Source of the DNA: Candidatus Eiseniibacteriota bacterium
GTDB lineage: Bacteria > Eisenbacteria > RBG-16-71-46 > CAIMUX01
NCBI GenBank assembly: GCA_903844735.1
Contig: CAIMUX010000140.1
Coordinates: forward strand, 1 to 33,241
Direction of reading: 5' to 3'
Length of the DNA: 33,241 nt
Below, piece by piece: positions 31,745-33,241 of the stretch (positions within the stretch are counted from its first letter, which is position 1; every line of letters begins with the position of its first letter). The notes beneath the pieces are model-generated. The model saw nothing but the letters and a program-made list of their open reading frames with translations. It was not told the origin of the DNA and did not search any database. The translations under genes were made by a program, and so were the position numbers.

Positions 31745-33010
31745 TCACTCCCCATCATCTCCATGGGGTGATGGTGCGGCGTACAACGTGAGCATCACCT
31801 CCGCCTCGTCCAGCAACCGAAACTCCGGCCTGCGACCGGACAGTGCTTCGCTTTCGGTGATGATGATGGGCACGCCCTCGCCGCGCTTGTCCATGATAAA
31901 GCTGCGCCGGCTCCCCACGGCATTGAAGTTCATGGGACACCGCGCCAGAAGGGAACTCAACAACTCGTTGCGGGCCGATTGCCGCTGCGAGAGGCTGTCA
32001 ATGGTCATGGTGTTGGGGATCGTGCCGGGCGAAAAGAGTTCCAGCCGGTCGGCAAATACGTGCAGGCGGATTCTCGAACCGCTCATGGAGTAGTCGCGAT
32101 GCACCACCGCATTGACGATGGCCTCGAAGACGGCGTTCAGCGAGAACTGCGGGGTGTCAATGCGATGCGGAGCCTTGATCGCATAGACACGCGTATTGCG
32201 TTCGACAAACGTGCACGCGTCCCGCACCTGCTCGTCCAGCGGACCGGTGATATCCCTGGCGTCGAGTTGATGCGCGGCGTTGCGCTCGGTGCCGCGGTAG
32301 AGCACGGCCTGGATATATGCCGTCGCGATGAACTCTTCGGGGTGTTCGGTCGCCATAAGCACACCGCTGACCGTCGGGCGCAACACTCCATCCTGGTCTA
32401 CGGCCAGCAACTTCAGTTTCCGCAAGAACTCCTCATCGTTGACCGGGGAGAGGACGGTCCGGAATCGCTGCCATAGCCGGGGTACGAGGACACCGGGATC
32501 GGCGGTCGCCAGCGTCTGCTCATCGAAGCGAATGAGACGGGTCTGGCTGCGTTGCTGGAACAGGCGGGCCAGCACCTCCGGCTTCATTTGCCGTTTCGAG
32601 CTCCCCAGGCGTCGGAAGTAACCGCCAGGGCTCTGGTGCACAAAGAGGCTTCGGGGCACGTCAACTCGAATGACGACCTTCTCGCTACCATCCTCGACGA
32701 CGATCGGGATCTTGCGAATGATGCACTCCAAGGGTGGATCAATCAGGTCGTTGCAGATCCCGCGCAGCCATGTTTCAACAACATCGAGCAGACCGCTCGG
32801 GATGCCGACGATGGACTTGGACCGGTCATCGACACCGAGCACGATCACGCCGGTCGCTGTGTTCGCCATCGCGGCCATTTCATCGGCCATGCTGTGGCGA
32901 TGAGGTCCGGTGACTTGGTCGCCCCGGAAGTCGATGGTCTTCAGTTCGAGAATGGAGTCTTCGCCCAGGGCGATTCGTTTCCGCAGATCCGCGGCATCAT
33001 CAGCCATCAT
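31745..33010 (-). CDS. AlbA_2 (Schlafen-type) / HATPase regulator, COG2865-like
   Basis: A 421-residue putative ATP-binding, nucleic-acid-binding regulator. Residues ~13-135 are an AlbA_2 domain (ILELKTIDF, then EMAAMANTATGVIVLGVDD, then YFRRLGSS). Residues ~285-385 are the HATPase-like part (FEAIVNAVVHRDYS with N300; GSRIRLHVFADRLELFSPG; GVG-type loop RGEGVPII). This architecture matches COG2865 proteins, which are common in phage-defence islands, including BREX loci, where they may regulate expression. The start is ATG 33010 or the adjacent ATG 33007; AGGGAGGAG lies ~11 bases upstream. It is followed by the pglZ remnant, so it may be the last intact gene of a decayed locus. No frame damage seen. 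Confidence 0.8.
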   Translation of the reverse strand: MMADDAADLRKRIALGEDSILELKTIDFRGDQVTGPHRHSMADEMAAMANTATGVIVLGVDDRSKSIVGIPSGLLDVVETWLRGICNDLIDPPLECIIRKIPIVVEDGSEKVVIRVDVPRSLFVHQSPGGYFRRLGSSKRQMKPEVLARLFQQRSQTRLIRFDEQTLATADPGVLVPRLWQRFRTVLSPVNDEEFLRKLKLLAVDQDGVLRPTVSGVLMATEHPEEFIATAYIQAVLYRGTERNAAHQLDARDITGPLDEQVRDACTFVERNTRVYAIKAPHRIDTPQFSLNAVFEAIVNAVVHRDYSMSGSRIRLHVFADRLELFSPGTIPNTMTIDSLSQRQSARNELLSSLLARCPMNFNAVGSRRSFIMDKRGEGVPIIITESEALSGRRPEFRLLDEAEVMLTLYAAPSPHGDDGE

Positions 33011-33241
33011 CTTCCGCCACTCCTCCCTTGATCCCGCAGGTTATGTACCGAATCCTGTTGGCCGATAGCCTACAACAGTGCGACCAGCAAGGGAATGCAT
33101 GGCACCATCGACGACCTGTTCGATCCGCCGCGACGAGGGCACAGTTTTCGCTGGTTGTTCTGTGATGTCGAGATCTCAACACCCTGCCCCTCCGACGGGC
33201 CCGGCGGACTCTCCGCAGGCCGCCGAACGAACGCCGCACCG
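33011..33241. other. Upstream region of the COG2865-like gene, no gene recognised
   Basis: 231 bases to the contig end. The open frame across it on the minus strand is Arg/Cys-rich and looks like noise. A CACAG/CTGTG inverted pair with a 16-base loop and a GAGATCTC palindrome (near 33170) are present. I found no convincing promoter. If the BREX interpretation is right, earlier genes of that locus would lie beyond this edge. Confidence 0.4.

Noticed and set aside
1-33241. Insertion sequence or integrase that would explain the duplications
   Set aside because: No transposase, recombinase or terminal inverted repeat was found. Unequal homologous recombination between paralogs explains the data.

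Overview
This is a high-GC metagenome-style contig, probably from a candidate lineage of the FCB/Eisenbacteria-Latescibacteria type. The main clue is that several secreted proteins end in the FlgD-like/T9SS-like C-terminal Ig module (PNP ... DxxGRxV ... WDGxDxxGxxVxxGxYF ... R at the end). Other clues are giant CARDB-repeat surface proteins and TTG/GTG starts. No rRNA, tRNA, CRISPR array or complete insertion sequence was seen. The organism assignment is inference; no marker gene is present.

Left part, + strand (1-6253): a secreted FG-GAP/VCBS double beta-propeller protein (5' end cut by the contig edge, which begins with 21 C); a vapBC toxin-antitoxin pair with its own promoter/operator candidate; a frameshifted TPR-type remnant; an SH3-type N-acetylmuramidase (endolysin-like) with a possible 27-codon upstream ORF; and a secreted two-lobed retropepsin-like aspartic protease with a PDZ domain, broken by a single-base frameshift.

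Middle part, - strand (6323-10047): an exporter-type ABC transporter with an N-terminal zinc ribbon, and a DUF1854 gene that is its usual neighbour. Between them sit a small Ala/Pro-rich ORF built on a 12-bp tandem repeat and a HEPN/MNT (HepT/MntA, type VII) toxin-antitoxin pair, all joined by overlapping stop/start codons. The HEPN gene carries a one-base frameshift in a C5 run.

Right part, - strand (10119-30976): a co-directional block of nine genes for secreted proteins, preceded by a good sigma70-type promoter at 31151-31180. Transcription would run through seven tandem paralogous glycine-rich secreted proteins (subfamily B: three genes; subfamily A: four genes), then a 3421-residue giant (20-residue N-terminal repeats, LamG-like domain, five Ig-like domains, 13 CARDB domains, FlgD-like C-terminus), then a 280-residue FlgD-like protein, and perhaps on into the ABC transporter. 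The paralogs show clear recent duplication, mosaic 3' ends and a sharp recombination junction at about 26879. This tandem array plus giant is the best candidate for an undescribed surface or matrix system.

Right edge (31224-33010, - strand): a defence-island scar. A Schlafen-AlbA_2/HATPase regulator (COG2865-like) is followed by a truncated, degenerate PglZ N-terminus (BREX phosphatase family), which runs into the C-terminal tip of a CHAT protease.
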